NCBI GenBank assembly: GCA_030066015.1
Contig: JASJCL010000077.1
Coordinates: 1 to 35,454, forward strand
Length of the DNA stretch: 35,454 bases
Source of the DNA: Desulfosarcinaceae bacterium
GTDB lineage: Bacteria > Desulfobacterota > Desulfobacteria > Desulfobacterales > Desulfosarcinaceae
Direction: 5' to 3'
Positions 1-7,037 of the stretch are shown in pieces (position 1 is the stretch's first letter; every line of letters starts with the position of its first letter). The notes beneath the pieces were generated by a model. The model saw only the letters and a program-made list of their open reading frames with translations. It had not been told where the DNA came from and made no database searches. Made by a program: the position numbers and the translations under genes.

Positions 1-1062
1 CAAGCCGAAGTCATCGTCCAGACGGTCCATCTGGGCGATGGCGTCCAGGTCGTCGATACCGCAGTTGCCGCCGTGGGCCCAGACGGTCTCATACTCCGGT
101 TGTTTGCTGAGAAAGTTGCCGTTTTTGTCATAGAAGGTTCCCGAACAGCGGATGACGCACCCCCGGTGGCAACCGTGGGTGGCGGATCCCTCACCGCCGC
201 GCTGGTTTTCCAATTCCGCCTGCGCCTCACCGCTGATCTTGCTGGCGCCTTCAAAGGCACCTTCCTTGAAATTGCGGGTGGGATAGCCGCCCGCTTCGCT
301 GAGCACATTGGTCAGCACATTGGTGCCGTAGGCCGGCAGCCCCTCGCCCGTGACGGGATGCTTCTTCAGTCCGGCGACGAAGGCTTTGTTGGCGGCTTTG
401 AATTTTTCGGGATCGGCCGGCTTGCGCATCTTCATCCCGCTGTCGTCCAGGACGATCGCCTTGACCCCCTTGCTGCCCATGACGGCGCCGACGCCGCCAC
501 GGCCGGCATGCCGGGTGGGCCGCTGCTCCATGTCCGTAAAGGCGATCGACGCGCCGCTCATCTTCATCTCACCGGCCTGGCCGATGGAGATGCAGGCCAC
601 CTTTTCGCCGAATTTGGCGCGCAGTTTGTCGACAAGGTCGTAGTTGCCCAGCATCTTCAGGCTCGCATCGGCCTCGATGGAGACACCGTCCTTGTTGATC
701 GCCACGGTATAGAGGGTGTCATCCGCTGGTTTGCCCTCCAGCACGATGGCCGCATAGCCCAGTCGGGCGAGGACCTGGGCTCCCTGACCACCCGAGTTGG
801 ACTCCTTGATCCCGCCGGTGAGGGGGCTCTTGCAGCCCACCGAAATGCGACCGGACATGGCTGCTGCGGTGCCGCTCAACAATCCGGGTGCGATGACGAG
901 CTTGTTCTCGGCGCCGAGTGGATGACAGGTGGGCGGCACTTCCTGGCCCACGATCATCGAGGTCAGGGCGCGCCCGCCCATGCCGGCATACTCGCCCACA
1001 GGCGCTTCGGTGGTTGTCGGGCCGCCTGCGGCGCCCATATCGATCCTTAGAATCTTGTCCAT
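1..1062 (-). CDS. Aldehyde:ferredoxin oxidoreductase, tungsten type (partial, C-terminus off the window)
   Basis: The frame reads without a stop from ATG at 1062 to base 1, giving 354 residues of a family that is usually about 600 or more. The N-terminus (MDKILRIDMG), the GGRALT and SGRISVGCKSPLTGG stretches and the RHAGRGGVGAVMGSKG stretch (about 185-199) are typical of the AOR N-terminal domain that holds the bis-pterin tungsten cofactor. A C-x3-C-x3-C set (C298, C302, C306) fits the first three ligands of the [4Fe-4S] cluster; the fourth would lie outside the window. A strong Shine-Dalgarno (AAAGGAGGAGGG) precedes the ATG. The family oxidises aldehydes to acids with ferredoxin. As last gene of the mft-lar run, 48 bp after larC, it could remove aldehydes made by the alcohol-oxidising enzymes of the cluster (inference). 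Confidence 0.93.
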   Translation of the reverse strand, partial: MDKILRIDMGAAGGPTTTEAPVGEYAGMGGRALTSMIVGQEVPPTCHPLGAENKLVIAPGLLSGTAAAMSGRISVGCKSPLTGGIKESNSGGQGAQVLARLGYAAIVLEGKPADDTLYTVAINKDGVSIEADASLKMLGNYDLVDKLRAKFGEKVACISIGQAGEMKMSGASIAFTDMEQRPTRHAGRGGVGAVMGSKGVKAIVLDDSGMKMRKPADPEKFKAANKAFVAGLKKHPVTGEGLPAYGTNVLTNVLSEAGGYPTRNFKEGAFEGASKISGEAQAELENQRGGEGSATHGCHRGCVIRCSGTFYDKNGNFLSKQPEYETVWAHGGNCGIDDLDAIAQMDRLDDDFGL

Positions 1063-1110
1063 GCTGATCCCTCCTCCTTTATGGTTGGGGCAGCCAGAAG
1101 CGGCCGCCCG

Positions 1111-1965
1111 TTACACAGTCTCCGTTTCCAGCGCGGCCAATGTGGATGCGACCGCTCCATTCCCGTCGTGGTCGTGTCGGTGGTGTGGCGTTGTTCGGTG
1201 GACGTGCGGCGGATGGGCGACCGTGTCGGTGAGGGGGGGCGAAAGACGCTCACCGATGGTCACGCGCAGCAGGTTGGGCAGATCGCGATCGCCGGTGCCG
1301 GCGCCATAGCCGATCTGGCGGATCGTCATGGCCGGCAGGGGGCCGAAGTCGACGGCCAGCGTGGTCAAGATGGCCGCGCCGGTCGGCGTCAACAATTCTC
1401 CCGTCATTCCGTTGGCATACGCCGGTTTGTCCCGAATCAACTCAAGGGTGGCCGGTGCGGGCACCGGAAGGGTCCCGTGGGCACAGGCGACCGTCCCGCA
1501 GCCCACGTGCAAGGGAGAGCAGTGAATCTCTTCGATCTCCAGCGCCGCGAGACCGATCACACTGCCAACCACGTCGATGATGGCATCCATCGCCCCCACC
1601 TCGTGGAAATGGACCTTCTCCACGCTGGTGCGGTGGATCCGCGCCTCCGCCTCAGCCAGGCGCTTGAAGATCGCAGTGCTCTGCGTCTTGACGGTATCGG
1701 CCAGATCGCTCCCCATAATGATATCGGTGATCTGGGAGAGGTGGCGATGGTGGTGGCCATGATGCGTCTGATCGATGGCGATACGGGCCTGGCTGCCGGC
1801 AATCCCCTTTTTGAGAACGGGCTCAACTGCCAGTTCGTAGTGGGATAGATGCAGTTTGGCCAACTCCGCCCTGAGCTGTTCCAAGGAGAGCCCGGCATCC
1901 AGCAGGGCCCCCAGGATCATATCGCCGCTGGCGCCGGCAAAACAGTCAAAATAGGCAATCCGCAC
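1111..1965 (-). CDS. larC: LarC, nickel insertion protein of nickel-pincer cofactor synthesis, LarC1 domain only
   Basis: The start chosen is GTG at 1965, so that the protein begins VRIAYFDCFAGASGDM, the family N-terminus; a GGGGGAGA Shine-Dalgarno sits just upstream. An ATG at 2001 would add 12 unrelated residues. The 284 residues match the LarC1 (DUF111) part of the Ni-inserting protein of the nickel-pincer nucleotide pathway, ending in a His-rich stretch (HPPHVHRTTPHHRHDHD). Full LarC continues into LarC2, which starts around an LETN-type motif and carries CTP-binding functions. Here the frame reads ALETETV and stops, and only 48 bp separate it from the next gene, so LarC2 cannot be present. 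It is either a natural LarC1-only protein with LarC2 encoded elsewhere, or a truncated gene. It is co-directional with larB (72 bp upstream). Confidence 0.9.
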   Translation of the reverse strand: MRIAYFDCFAGASGDMILGALLDAGLSLEQLRAELAKLHLSHYELAVEPVLKKGIAGSQARIAIDQTHHGHHHRHLSQITDIIMGSDLADTVKTQSTAIFKRLAEAEARIHRTSVEKVHFHEVGAMDAIIDVVGSVIGLAALEIEEIHCSPLHVGCGTVACAHGTLPVPAPATLELIRDKPAYANGMTGELLTPTGAAILTTLAVDFGPLPAMTIRQIGYGAGTGDRDLPNLLRVTIGERLSPPLTDTVAHPPHVHRTTPHHRHDHDGNGAVASTLAALETETV

Positions 1966-2037
1966 GTTTTCTCCCCCGTTTTCGTGTGAAGCGTCTCGCA
2001 TCGCGTTCCGCCCTCTGCATGCCTGCCGATGGTAAGG

Positions 2038-2886
2038 TCAGGAGGCCTGCACCAGGGAAACCTTGGCCGCTTTGGGGCGTGGCCGGTGGTCACCTGGGGC
2101 CTTACCCTCATTTTCGCTGTCGTCGGTCTCCGCCGGGCGCAGACCGATCTGGTTGATCAGGCTGGCCTGATAGGCGGCCCCAAAACCGTTATCGATATTG
2201 ACCACCGATACCCCCGACGCGCAACTGTTGAGCATGCACAGCAATGCGGCCACCCCCCCGAAACTGGCGCCGTAGCCGATGCTGGTGGGCACACCGATGA
2301 CGGGGCAAGCCACCAGGCCGCCCACCACACTCGTCAGGGCGCCCTCCATGCCGGCCACCACCACCGCCACCCGAGCCTCTTGCAGATCTTCGCGGACGTT
2401 CAGGATGCGGTGAATGCCCGCCACCCCCGCATCGTAAATGCGCTGAACCCGATTGCCGAGGGTCTCCGCGGTGACGGCCGCTTCCTCGGCAACCGGGATA
2501 TCGGAGGTTCCGGCGGTGATGACGGCAATGTGGCCCTTGAGCTCCATGGGCCGCGGTTTGATGACCAGAATGCGGGCGGTGGCATGGTACTCACAATCGT
2601 CGGTGATCGCCTGGATGCCCTCGAAAATCTCCTCGCTGGCCCGCGTGGCCAGGATGTTGTCGTGGTGACGCATCAGACGCTGCACGATACCCTGGGTCTG
2701 GGAGACGGTCTTGCCCTCGCAATAGATCACCTCGGACACACCGGTGCGGACGCAGCGGTGATTGTCGACCCTGGCATACCCCAAGTTTTCGAACGGCAGA
2801 TCGCGCAAATCCTGCATTGCTGCGGCCACGTCGATCCGCCCGTCCCGGACTTGCCGGAGAAGATTCATCAGATGGTGGTTGTCCAT
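2038..2886 (-). CDS. larB: LarB, pyridinium-3,5-biscarboxylic acid mononucleotide synthase
   Basis: LarB carboxylates and hydrolyses nicotinic acid adenine dinucleotide in the first step of nickel-pincer nucleotide synthesis; its C-terminal half resembles PurE (AIR carboxylase). The 282-residue protein has the usual length. Visible signatures are VITAGTSDIPVAEEA (about 122-136), GMEGALTSVVGGL (about 179-191) and the block MLNSCASGVSVVNIDNGFGA (about 218-237). C222 in that block lines up with the catalytic cysteine (C221 of Lactiplantibacillus LarB) and E181 with the conserved glutamate. The ATG at 2886 has an AGAGGG ribosome site. It follows larE by 14 bp, so the two are surely co-transcribed. 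An acidic and basic tail of about 30 residues after QIGLRPAE is not conserved in the family as I know it. Confidence 0.95.
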   Translation of the reverse strand: MDNHHLMNLLRQVRDGRIDVAAAMQDLRDLPFENLGYARVDNHRCVRTGVSEVIYCEGKTVSQTQGIVQRLMRHHDNILATRASEEIFEGIQAITDDCEYHATARILVIKPRPMELKGHIAVITAGTSDIPVAEEAAVTAETLGNRVQRIYDAGVAGIHRILNVREDLQEARVAVVVAGMEGALTSVVGGLVACPVIGVPTSIGYGASFGGVAALLCMLNSCASGVSVVNIDNGFGAAYQASLINQIGLRPAETDDSENEGKAPGDHRPRPKAAKVSLVQAS

Positions 2887-2900
2887 ATTCGGTCCCTCTG

Positions 2901-3761
2901 CTAGGGTGGCGATGGCGGTCCGTCGGGCACCGCCAAGCTCCGGTTGAGACTGCCGGTGCGGTAGCCCTCCAGATCCAATGCCACAAATTTGAAGCCAATC
3001 GCTTTGAAATGGGAGACGATTCGCTGGCGTAGGTCGACATCCAGGAGGCGCTCCATGGCGGCTGGGTCGATCTCGATTCGGGCGGTATCGCCCTCATGGC
3101 GGACACGGGCCTGCCAAGATATCTGCAAGCGCCGCAGATGGCGCTCCCCGGCGTCGACCTGCCGAAGCTTCTCCGCCGTGATTACCTCCCCGTACGGGAT
3201 GCGGGAAGCCAGGCAGGCTTGAGCGGGCTGATTCCAGTTGGGCAATCCCAGCAGGCGCGCCAACCCCCGGATATCGGCCTTGCGCAGTCCCGCCTCGCGC
3301 AGCGGGCTGCGGACCCCCAGCTCCGCGGCGGCACGGCTGCCCGGCCGGAAGTCCGCATCGTCATCCTGGTTCTGGCCATCCACCACCCAGCGAATATCGC
3401 GTTCGGCCGCCAGCTCGACCAGAAGGCCGAAACGGTAGCGTTTGCAGATGTAGCATTTCTCCGCCGTATTCTCTGTAAAGGCCGGATTGTCGAGTTCACG
3501 GGTGGGCAACACCAGATGTCCCACCTGCAGCGATTGGGCGATGGCCACGGCCGTCTGCCGTTCATTTTCGGCGGTGGTTTCCGACACGGCGGTGACCGCC
3601 AGCACCCCAGAGCCGCATACCTCCGCAGCCGCCTGGAGCAGCAGACTGCTGTCCACTCCACCGGAGAATGCCACCAGGACCGATGGCATCTCCTTGAGGA
3701 TGGCCCGCAACTGCTGATACTTTGCGCGGCATTCGGCCGAGACGGTCGGGGTCGCTCGCAT
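2901..3761 (-). CDS. larE: LarE, ATP-dependent sulfur transferase of nickel-pincer cofactor synthesis
   Basis: LarE adenylates the pyridinium biscarboxylate and transfers sulfur to it twice. The ATG at 3761 overlaps the TGA of mftC by one base (TGATG), so translation is probably coupled; the frame stays open to 4076 but that extension is antisense to mftC. The 286 residues carry the PP-loop AFSGGVDSS (about 31-39), an E-K-C-x2-C motif (C103, C106) and a further cysteine at C183 in QACLASRIPYG. In single-cysteine LarE proteins the C183 equivalent is the sacrificial sulfur donor. The three-cysteine arrangement seen here is known from LarE forms that bind a [4Fe-4S] cluster and can act catalytically, so this is probably of that type (inference from motif). 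Confidence 0.94.
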   Translation of the reverse strand: MRATPTVSAECRAKYQQLRAILKEMPSVLVAFSGGVDSSLLLQAAAEVCGSGVLAVTAVSETTAENERQTAVAIAQSLQVGHLVLPTRELDNPAFTENTAEKCYICKRYRFGLLVELAAERDIRWVVDGQNQDDDADFRPGSRAAAELGVRSPLREAGLRKADIRGLARLLGLPNWNQPAQACLASRIPYGEVITAEKLRQVDAGERHLRRLQISWQARVRHEGDTARIEIDPAAMERLLDVDLRQRIVSHFKAIGFKFVALDLEGYRTGSLNRSLAVPDGPPSPP

Positions 3762-4792
3762 CAGGCGGCCACCTCGCACCCCGGTTTCAGTCGAACACAA
3801 TTCTCGAGGCATCCGGGGTCGGGCACGCCCAGTTTGCGCTGGGTGTGGAATGCGATCGCCGGACAGCCGCCGTGGCACAGATCGAAGCGCTGACACGATT
3901 CGCAGGAGCGGATCTCCAGCTGGCGCAGGGCGTTGAAGGCCGGGGCGTTTCGCCAGACCTCCCCGAAAAGCCCCTGACCGGCCGTTCCGGCCCTGAATTC
4001 CGGTTCCTGCAGAAACGCGCAGGGATAGATCCCGCCCTCCGGCGCGATGCAGCAGGTCAACTTGCCGGCGCCGCACATGTTCAGCCCCAAGGACCGCCGC
4101 TCTTCGGTGGAGACCGAAAAGAAGCTGTCCCCGGTGGAGACGCCCAGATTGCGGTTCAACCAGGCGGAGAAGTGCAGCATCTCCTCGGCGGATACATTGA
4201 GCCGCTGCCAGGAGCGTTTGCCGCGTCCCGACGGGCGGAAGCGGGAGACCCGCAATTTGGCGCCGTATTGCGCCGCCAGCGCCTTCAGTTGATCCAGTTC
4301 GGGATAGCTCAGACGGGTCAGGACGGTGTTGATGCTGACCTCGATATCCCGTTCGCGCAGGCAGTCCAGGGCGTGGAGAACCTTGTCGAAGCTGCCCTTG
4401 CCACGAATGGGATCGTTGGATCCAGGTGAAGCGCCGTCCAGGCTGACCTGGATATATACCAGGGGATGATCCAGCCGACGGGCCGTCTCCCGATCGATCA
4501 AGGTGCCATTGGTGCTGATGCAGGTCACCATGCCCTTCTGGTGGGCGTAGTCCATGAGATCCAGGAAATCGGGCCGCATGAAGGGTTCTCCGCCACCGAT
4601 ATTGAACTGGAAGACCTTCAGGGCCGCCAATTCGTCGATGACGGCCCGGCAGGCCTCGGTGGACAGCTCTTGAGGCCGACGGGCCCCCGAATCCGACAGG
4701 CAGTGGATGCAGGCCAAATTGCAGGCGTAGGTGACCTCCCAGGTGACGTTGACGGGCGCGCTGAGGCCCATCTCCACGTATCTATTCCCCAT
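3761..4792 (-). CDS. mftC: MftC, mycofactocin radical SAM maturase
   Basis: MftC decarboxylates the C-terminal Tyr of MftA and links it to the preceding residue. The protein (343 residues) begins with TWEVTYACNLACIHCLS (about 17-33): the radical SAM cluster is C24, C28, C31, and this context is characteristic of MftC. Further markers are FNIGGGEPFMRPDF, LRVSRFRPSGRGK and GDSFFSVS. The SPASM-type C-terminus has many cysteines (MCGAGKLTCC, YPCAF, CESCQRFDLCHGGC, CLENC) for auxiliary clusters. The ATG at 4792 lies 11 bases inside mftB and has an AAGGGG Shine-Dalgarno. Its place right after mftA and mftB makes the call secure. It runs into larE with a one-base overlap, an unusual partnership. Confidence 0.95.
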   Translation of the reverse strand: MGNRYVEMGLSAPVNVTWEVTYACNLACIHCLSDSGARRPQELSTEACRAVIDELAALKVFQFNIGGGEPFMRPDFLDLMDYAHQKGMVTCISTNGTLIDRETARRLDHPLVYIQVSLDGASPGSNDPIRGKGSFDKVLHALDCLRERDIEVSINTVLTRLSYPELDQLKALAAQYGAKLRVSRFRPSGRGKRSWQRLNVSAEEMLHFSAWLNRNLGVSTGDSFFSVSTEERRSLGLNMCGAGKLTCCIAPEGGIYPCAFLQEPEFRAGTAGQGLFGEVWRNAPAFNALRQLEIRSCESCQRFDLCHGGCPAIAFHTQRKLGVPDPGCLENCVRLKPGCEVAA

Positions 4793-5051
4793 GGATGAGC
4801 CCCTTTTCGCGCAAGGTGTTCAACAGTCGCAGCAACTGGGAGCGCACCTGCTCGCGCGTGGATGCGGCCACAGTGGGCAGTCGTTCGAGAAGGTCGGCGA
4901 CCGTCTGGCGGCCATCGAAAAAGGCCGCTGGCAACAAATCTCTCGAGGGCACGAAGTAGAGCCGCGGCCCCCGATAGTCGTAAAAGAGCAAGCCGAACAC
5001 TTCGCGACGAACCTGCACACCGGCGGCCAAGCGAAACCCCGTCTCCCGCAT
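4782..5051 (-). CDS. mftB: MftB, mycofactocin precursor-binding chaperone (PqqD-like RRE)
   Basis: MftB is a small RiPP recognition protein that binds the MftA leader and hands it to MftC. This 89-residue protein contains the family-like segment VQVRREVFGLLFYDYRGPRL followed by a winged-helix region ending LLNTLREKGLI. I start it at ATG 5051 because GGGAGA lies 6 bases upstream; an in-frame ATG at 5090 would add 13 residues with no clear ribosome site but cannot be excluded. It lies 23 bp after mftA and overlaps mftC by 11 bases. The call rests on position between mftA and mftC plus the local sequence pattern; length is normal. Confidence 0.9.
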   Translation of the reverse strand: MRETGFRLAAGVQVRREVFGLLFYDYRGPRLYFVPSRDLLPAAFFDGRQTVADLLERLPTVAASTREQVRSQLLRLLNTLREKGLIHGE

Positions 5052-5074
5052 CTGGCGTCTCCCGTCGTCAGTGG

Positions 5075-5221
5075 TTAGTAAATCCCGCAAATACCGTCCA
5101 CGGCCAGCTCCTCGATCGTAATCTCCGCGAGGATGGCCGGTGCCGTGCTGGATGGTTCTTTGGCGTCGGTATCGTTGGGTTGCTCAATGGTTTCGGGAAG
5201 TTCTTTTTCGGGTGTTGACAT
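5075..5221 (-). CDS. mftA: MftA, mycofactocin precursor peptide (Ile-Tyr C-terminus)
   Basis: A 48-codon frame runs from ATG 5221 (AAAGGA ten bases upstream) to TAA 5077-5075. Its C-terminus is EELAVDGICGIY. The MftA family is recognised by a C-terminal IDGMCGVY-like motif, whose last two residues (Val-Tyr) become mycofactocin after decarboxylation, cross-linking and peptidase release. Here the motif is VDGICGIY: the residue before Tyr is Ile. The leader is longer than the roughly 30 residues of mycobacterial MftA and is acidic, with Pro, Glu and Thr. It sits directly before mftB and mftC and 90 bp after a mycofactocin-type dehydrogenase. Identification is firm from motif and context; the chemical result of the Ile change is inference. 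Confidence 0.93.
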   Translation of the reverse strand: MSTPEKELPETIEQPNDTDAKEPSSTAPAILAEITIEELAVDGICGIY

Positions 5222-5257
5222 CTGTCACGCATCCTTTGTTGTGTTTTTATGGTTGGC

Positions 5258-5278
5258 GCCGCAGGGAACTGCTGCGGC
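5258..5278 (-). other. Hairpin in front of mftA
   Basis: Perfect 7-bp inverted repeat GCCGCAG / CTGCGGC with a 7-nt loop in the 90-bp gap between the dehydrogenase stop and the mftA start. On the transcribed strand it is followed by A-rich rather than T-rich sequence, so it is not a standard terminator. It could stabilise the processed 5' end of the mftABC part of the message and raise precursor output. Confidence 0.4.
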
Positions 5279-5311
5279 CGCGTCTGCCTTGGCGACGGCT
5301 CAGCCCTTGGA

Positions 5312-6121
5312 TCAAGGGGCCTGGGCCGTCCATCCCTGATCGACCGTAATAATGTTGCCGGTGATATTGGCGGCCGCCGACGAACACAGCCACAAGACGG
5401 CCCGGCCGATATCTTCGGGCACGAGTTCACGCTCCTTCAACATATGGCCCGCGAAGAACTGCTCTTTGCCCTCCTCGTCATCCATGCCGAAGCTCTCTGC
5501 AATGCCCTGCATCATGGGGGTCCAGACAGTGCCCGGGCAGACCACGTTGGTGTTGATGTTGTGGTCGGCCACCTCCATGGCGATCGATTTATTCAACCCG
5601 ATGATGCCGTGTTTCGCGGCACAGTAGTGCCCGCCCATGCCGAATCCGCGCTGTCCGCCGACCGAGGAGATGCTCACAATTTTGCCGCTCTGCTGGCCGA
5701 TCATATGGGGCAGCACATAGCGGCAACACAGATACATGCCCTTGAGATGGGTGTCGACGACCTCATCCCAGACCGCTTCCTCCATCTCGGCGATGGCCAC
5801 CATGGAGGTGTTGCCCGCATTGTTGATGAGGATGTCGATCTGACCGAAGGTCTGGTGCACTTGGTCGACCATGGCGGCGACATCGGCCGCCTTGCGCACA
5901 TCGCATTTGATCCCCACCGCCTTGCGGTCCATCGCTTCGATGGCCGCTACCGCCTCGTCCATGACAGCGGGCGTCGATAGCGAATAGGGCAGGGTTTGCA
6001 TATCTTCGCAGATGTCGGCGATCGCTATGGCGGCGCCCGCCTCAGCAAGGCATTTCGCAATCGCCAATCCATTGCCCCGGGCACCGCCGGTAACGATGGC
6101 CACCTTCCCCTTTAACTCCAT
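5312..6121 (-). CDS. Mycofactocin-coupled short-chain dehydrogenase/reductase
   Basis: This 269-residue Rossmann dehydrogenase has TGGARGNG (11-18), NNAG (100-103), the catalytic Ser in SISS (150-153) and YCAAK (166-170). After beta-strand 2 there is an insertion (ADICEDMQTLPYSLSTPA, about 35-52, and on to about 65) longer than in ordinary SDRs. Such an insertion marks the subfamily with a non-exchangeable NAD that passes electrons to mycofactocin. I choose ATG 6121 because AAAGGAG is correctly spaced for it; the ATG two codons earlier is too close to that site. It lies immediately upstream of mftA in the same run. The natural substrate is not visible; family members oxidise secondary or branched alcohols. 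Confidence 0.88.
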   Translation of the reverse strand: MELKGKVAIVTGGARGNGLAIAKCLAEAGAAIAIADICEDMQTLPYSLSTPAVMDEAVAAIEAMDRKAVGIKCDVRKAADVAAMVDQVHQTFGQIDILINNAGNTSMVAIAEMEEAVWDEVVDTHLKGMYLCCRYVLPHMIGQQSGKIVSISSVGGQRGFGMGGHYCAAKHGIIGLNKSIAMEVADHNINTNVVCPGTVWTPMMQGIAESFGMDDEEGKEQFFAGHMLKERELVPEDIGRAVLWLCSSAAANITGNIITVDQGWTAQAP

Positions 6122-6203
6122 TCCCATGCTCCTTTCTGCCGATGCGTGTCTTGCGCCATCGGTGGAGAGCGACGCAAAACCGCCCAGCAATCATCCATCG
6201 GCC

Positions 6204-6566
6204 CTAGGCCGTTTCGGCCAGCGCGCGCATATCGAACTGTGCGCTGATCTGTTGAAGGCTGAAGTTGATCTCCTGCAAGTCGTCCTTCAGCGAATCAAAT
6301 CCGTATTCCGCGATCTGAAAATCGAGCTGCCCTTCGAGACTGAAGATCAAATGCAGAATGTTCAGCAGCTGCACATACTCGGGCCGGTCCAGGAGCACCG
6401 GCAGGTAGCGCTGCATCAGCTCGCCCGGTGCCAACTCTCCCAACCCCCACCTGAGGGTGGCCTCATCGACCTTTTTCAGCATCACGCCGCGCAGCAGTAG
6501 ACTTGCACGCACCCCCATGCGGGTGATCTCCTTCACCATCTCTTGATCGGCGGGATCCAAGTTCAT
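6204..6566 (-). CDS. Small helical protein of unknown function (120 aa)
   Basis: I do not recognise the family. The 120 residues are mostly predicted helix with a Leu-rich middle (GELMQRYLPVLLDRPEYVQL) and no cysteine, signal peptide or membrane segment. The ATG at 6566 lies 10 bp after the stop of the equally small gene upstream, preceded by GGAGCCGGAC, so the two are co-translated. It is placed between the Mrp-type ATPase and the mycofactocin-coupled dehydrogenase. A role as partner or subunit of a mycofactocin-linked enzyme is possible, but only from position. Confidence 0.75.
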   Translation of the reverse strand: MNLDPADQEMVKEITRMGVRASLLLRGVMLKKVDEATLRWGLGELAPGELMQRYLPVLLDRPEYVQLLNILHLIFSLEGQLDFQIAEYGFDSLKDDLQEINFSLQQISAQFDMRALAETA

Positions 6567-6576
6567 GTCCGGCTCC

Positions 6577-6903
6577 TTAGGTCATGCGGACCTTCATCGT
6601 TTTGGCGGCTTTGACGCATTGCGCGATCTTCTCCAGAAATGGATCGCAGAGCGCCGCAGCCGCTGCGCTATCCGAGCATTCGTCGAGTTTGGAGATAATG
6701 TCCGGCAATTCTCCGGCCAGCTCCGTCATCTCCTCGGTGCCTTTCTGGGTTTTGAAGTACAATTTGCCGGCAATCGGCTCCATCTCATCCGCCAATGCCA
6801 CCAGTTTGTCGTTGACTTCCGAGAACGACGATTTGGAAGCGATCTCTCTGAAGGATTGACAGATTTCACGAACGTAATGGGTTCCCATCTTTTGTTGGCT
6901 CAA
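6577..6903 (-). CDS. Small helical protein of unknown function (108 aa)
   Basis: Not recognised. The 108 residues are helical with charged and Ala-rich segments and three cysteines (ICQSF, LDECSD, AALCDP, plus AQC near the end make four in all) but no metal-binding spacing. GGAGAA lies upstream of ATG 6903. It is 10 bp from the next gene (6204-6566), with which it forms a pair of similar size and composition. The pair could form a hetero-oligomer. It starts 134 bp downstream of the Mrp-type ATPase gene, across a gap with two hairpins. Confidence 0.75.
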   Translation of the reverse strand: MSQQKMGTHYVREICQSFREIASKSSFSEVNDKLVALADEMEPIAGKLYFKTQKGTEEMTELAGELPDIISKLDECSDSAAAAALCDPFLEKIAQCVKAAKTMKVRMT

Positions 6904-6941
6904 GGTACATTCTCCTTACTGACACATTGGGTGAGTAGTGG

Positions 6942-7029
6942 GAATCGCCCGTTACCGGCGATTCGATGATGCCCATCAAACTACAGTGGTTATTCTCCAC
7001 GGCGGCCGACTCGGTGACGAAGGCCGCCG
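6942..7029 (-). other. Two inverted repeats in the gap after the Mrp gene
   Basis: GAATCGCC / GGCGATTC (6942-6949 and 6957-6964, 7-nt loop) and CGGCGGCC / GGCCGCCG (7000-7007 and 7022-7029, 14-nt loop) are both perfect 8-bp stems. On the minus strand neither is followed by a T-run. They may be weak terminators, RNA processing sites or mRNA-stabilising structures that set different levels for upstream and downstream genes. Confidence 0.45.
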
Positions 7030-7037
7030 GTTTTCGG

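Noticed and set aside
73-1050. Long plus-strand frame opposite the aldehyde oxidoreductase
   Set aside because: It is antisense to a well-conserved protein on the minus strand and shows only shadow composition.
1047-1253. Minus-strand frame as a frameshifted LarC2 domain
   Set aside because: The translation has no LarC2 features and is too short; it is the overlap of larC and the AOR leader in another frame.
3762-4076. N-terminal extension of larE to 4076
   Set aside because: It reads through mftC in another frame; the ATG overlapping the mftC stop gives a normal LarE N-terminus.
5068-5430. 120-codon minus frame covering mftA
   Set aside because: Arg/Pro-rich shadow; the mftA frame with its conserved C-terminal motif and ribosome site is the real one.
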